This document shows positions 13,598 through 13,767 of a DNA stretch of 13,767 nucleotides, one piece after another; positions within the stretch are counted from its first letter, which is position 1; each line of letters begins with the position of its first letter. The notes beneath the pieces are model-generated. The model saw nothing but the letters and a program-made list of their open reading frames with translations, made no database searches and was not told the DNA's origin. The position numbers were made by a program, and so were the translations under genes. Origin of the DNA: DATCJU01 sp036562635. Lineage in GTDB: Bacteria > Actinomycetota > Actinomycetes > Mycobacteriales > Pseudonocardiaceae. The stretch spans positions 1 to 13,767 of the forward strand of contig DATCJU010000107.1 in assembly GCA_036562635.1 (NCBI GenBank). The letters are read 5' to 3'.

Positions 13598-13767
13598 CTG
13601 GGGAGCTGTCACGTGAATGCAGGCGCCGACGTCAGCCGGATGTCGCGTACCGGCAGGCGACACCGGCCCGCCGGACGGTGCCGGGCTCGCTCTTGATCGT
13701 GGGGCTCCGAACCTGCTCGATCACCGGTCGCGGCGCTGGGTGCTGCCGCCGTGCCCGGGGTCAGACC

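Noticed and set aside
13680..13710. Second attachment site near 13683-13705
   Set aside because: The minus strand has GGTTCGGAGCCCC, close to GGTTCGAGCCCC of tRNA-Lys, but with one insertion and no match outside these bases, too short for a duplicated core.
13614..13767. Possible gene start at the right edge (GTG 13614 or ATG 13617, forward), and a reverse frame ending at 13609
   Set aside because: The GTG has a fair ribosome site but only 27 codons; the ATG frame stays open for 50 codons to the edge but has only moderate third-position GC and no motif. The reverse frame is no better. More sequence to the right would decide.
1..13767. CRISPR arrays, rRNA genes, insertion sequences
   Set aside because: No regular repeat-spacer pattern, no rRNA-like sequence and no transposase or terminal inverted repeats were seen.

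Overview
The window is high-GC DNA with GTG starts, strong GGAGG-type ribosome sites and a GC-rich third codon position, pointing to an actinobacterium, most likely of the Pseudonocardiales (inferred from protein character, not from a search). The left part has the gene order of the Mycobacterium tuberculosis block Rv0820-Rv0823c as I recall it: pstB, phoU, a LytR-CpsA-Psr (LCP) protein and a tRNA-dihydrouridine synthase. Here a GGDEF gene and a lipoprotein gene lie between the LCP gene and dusB.

Region by region. 1-1496: the 3' part of pstB converges on phoU across a hairpin; upstream of phoU are three contiguous 11-nt PHO-box-like units. 1495-3716: LCP cell-wall ligase with its own terminator. 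3717-5189: a diguanylate cyclase gene flanked by long non-coding stretches. 5190-6899: dusB with a closely coupled lipoprotein gene. 6970-9470: a secreted SOD-like protein that keeps the copper ligands but has lost the zinc ligands, a divergent EamA transporter and a DUF6328-like membrane protein. 9452-11145: a CobW/COG0523 metal GTPase and a cupin. 11273-11348: tRNA-Lys(UUU).

From the tRNA to the right edge the DNA is accessory. A tyrosine recombinase gene ends 8 bp from the tRNA and reads toward it. It carries two -1 frameshifts at identical CCCCAA sites and has lost its N-terminal end, where it runs straight into two forward-strand genes of phage type (one 5'-truncated, one small membrane protein, joined by an ATGA overlap). 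A perfect 18-bp hairpin then separates these from a convergent three-gene operon of very small proteins: two that look like paralogues, flanking a 42-residue zinc-ribbon protein. Three copies of CAGTGATCA lie in the promoter region of this operon. The whole looks like a decayed integrative element or prophage that used tRNA-Lys as its attachment site, with a still intact and apparently regulated small-protein cassette. This cassette is the least explained part of the window.

The outer end of the element lies beyond the right edge.
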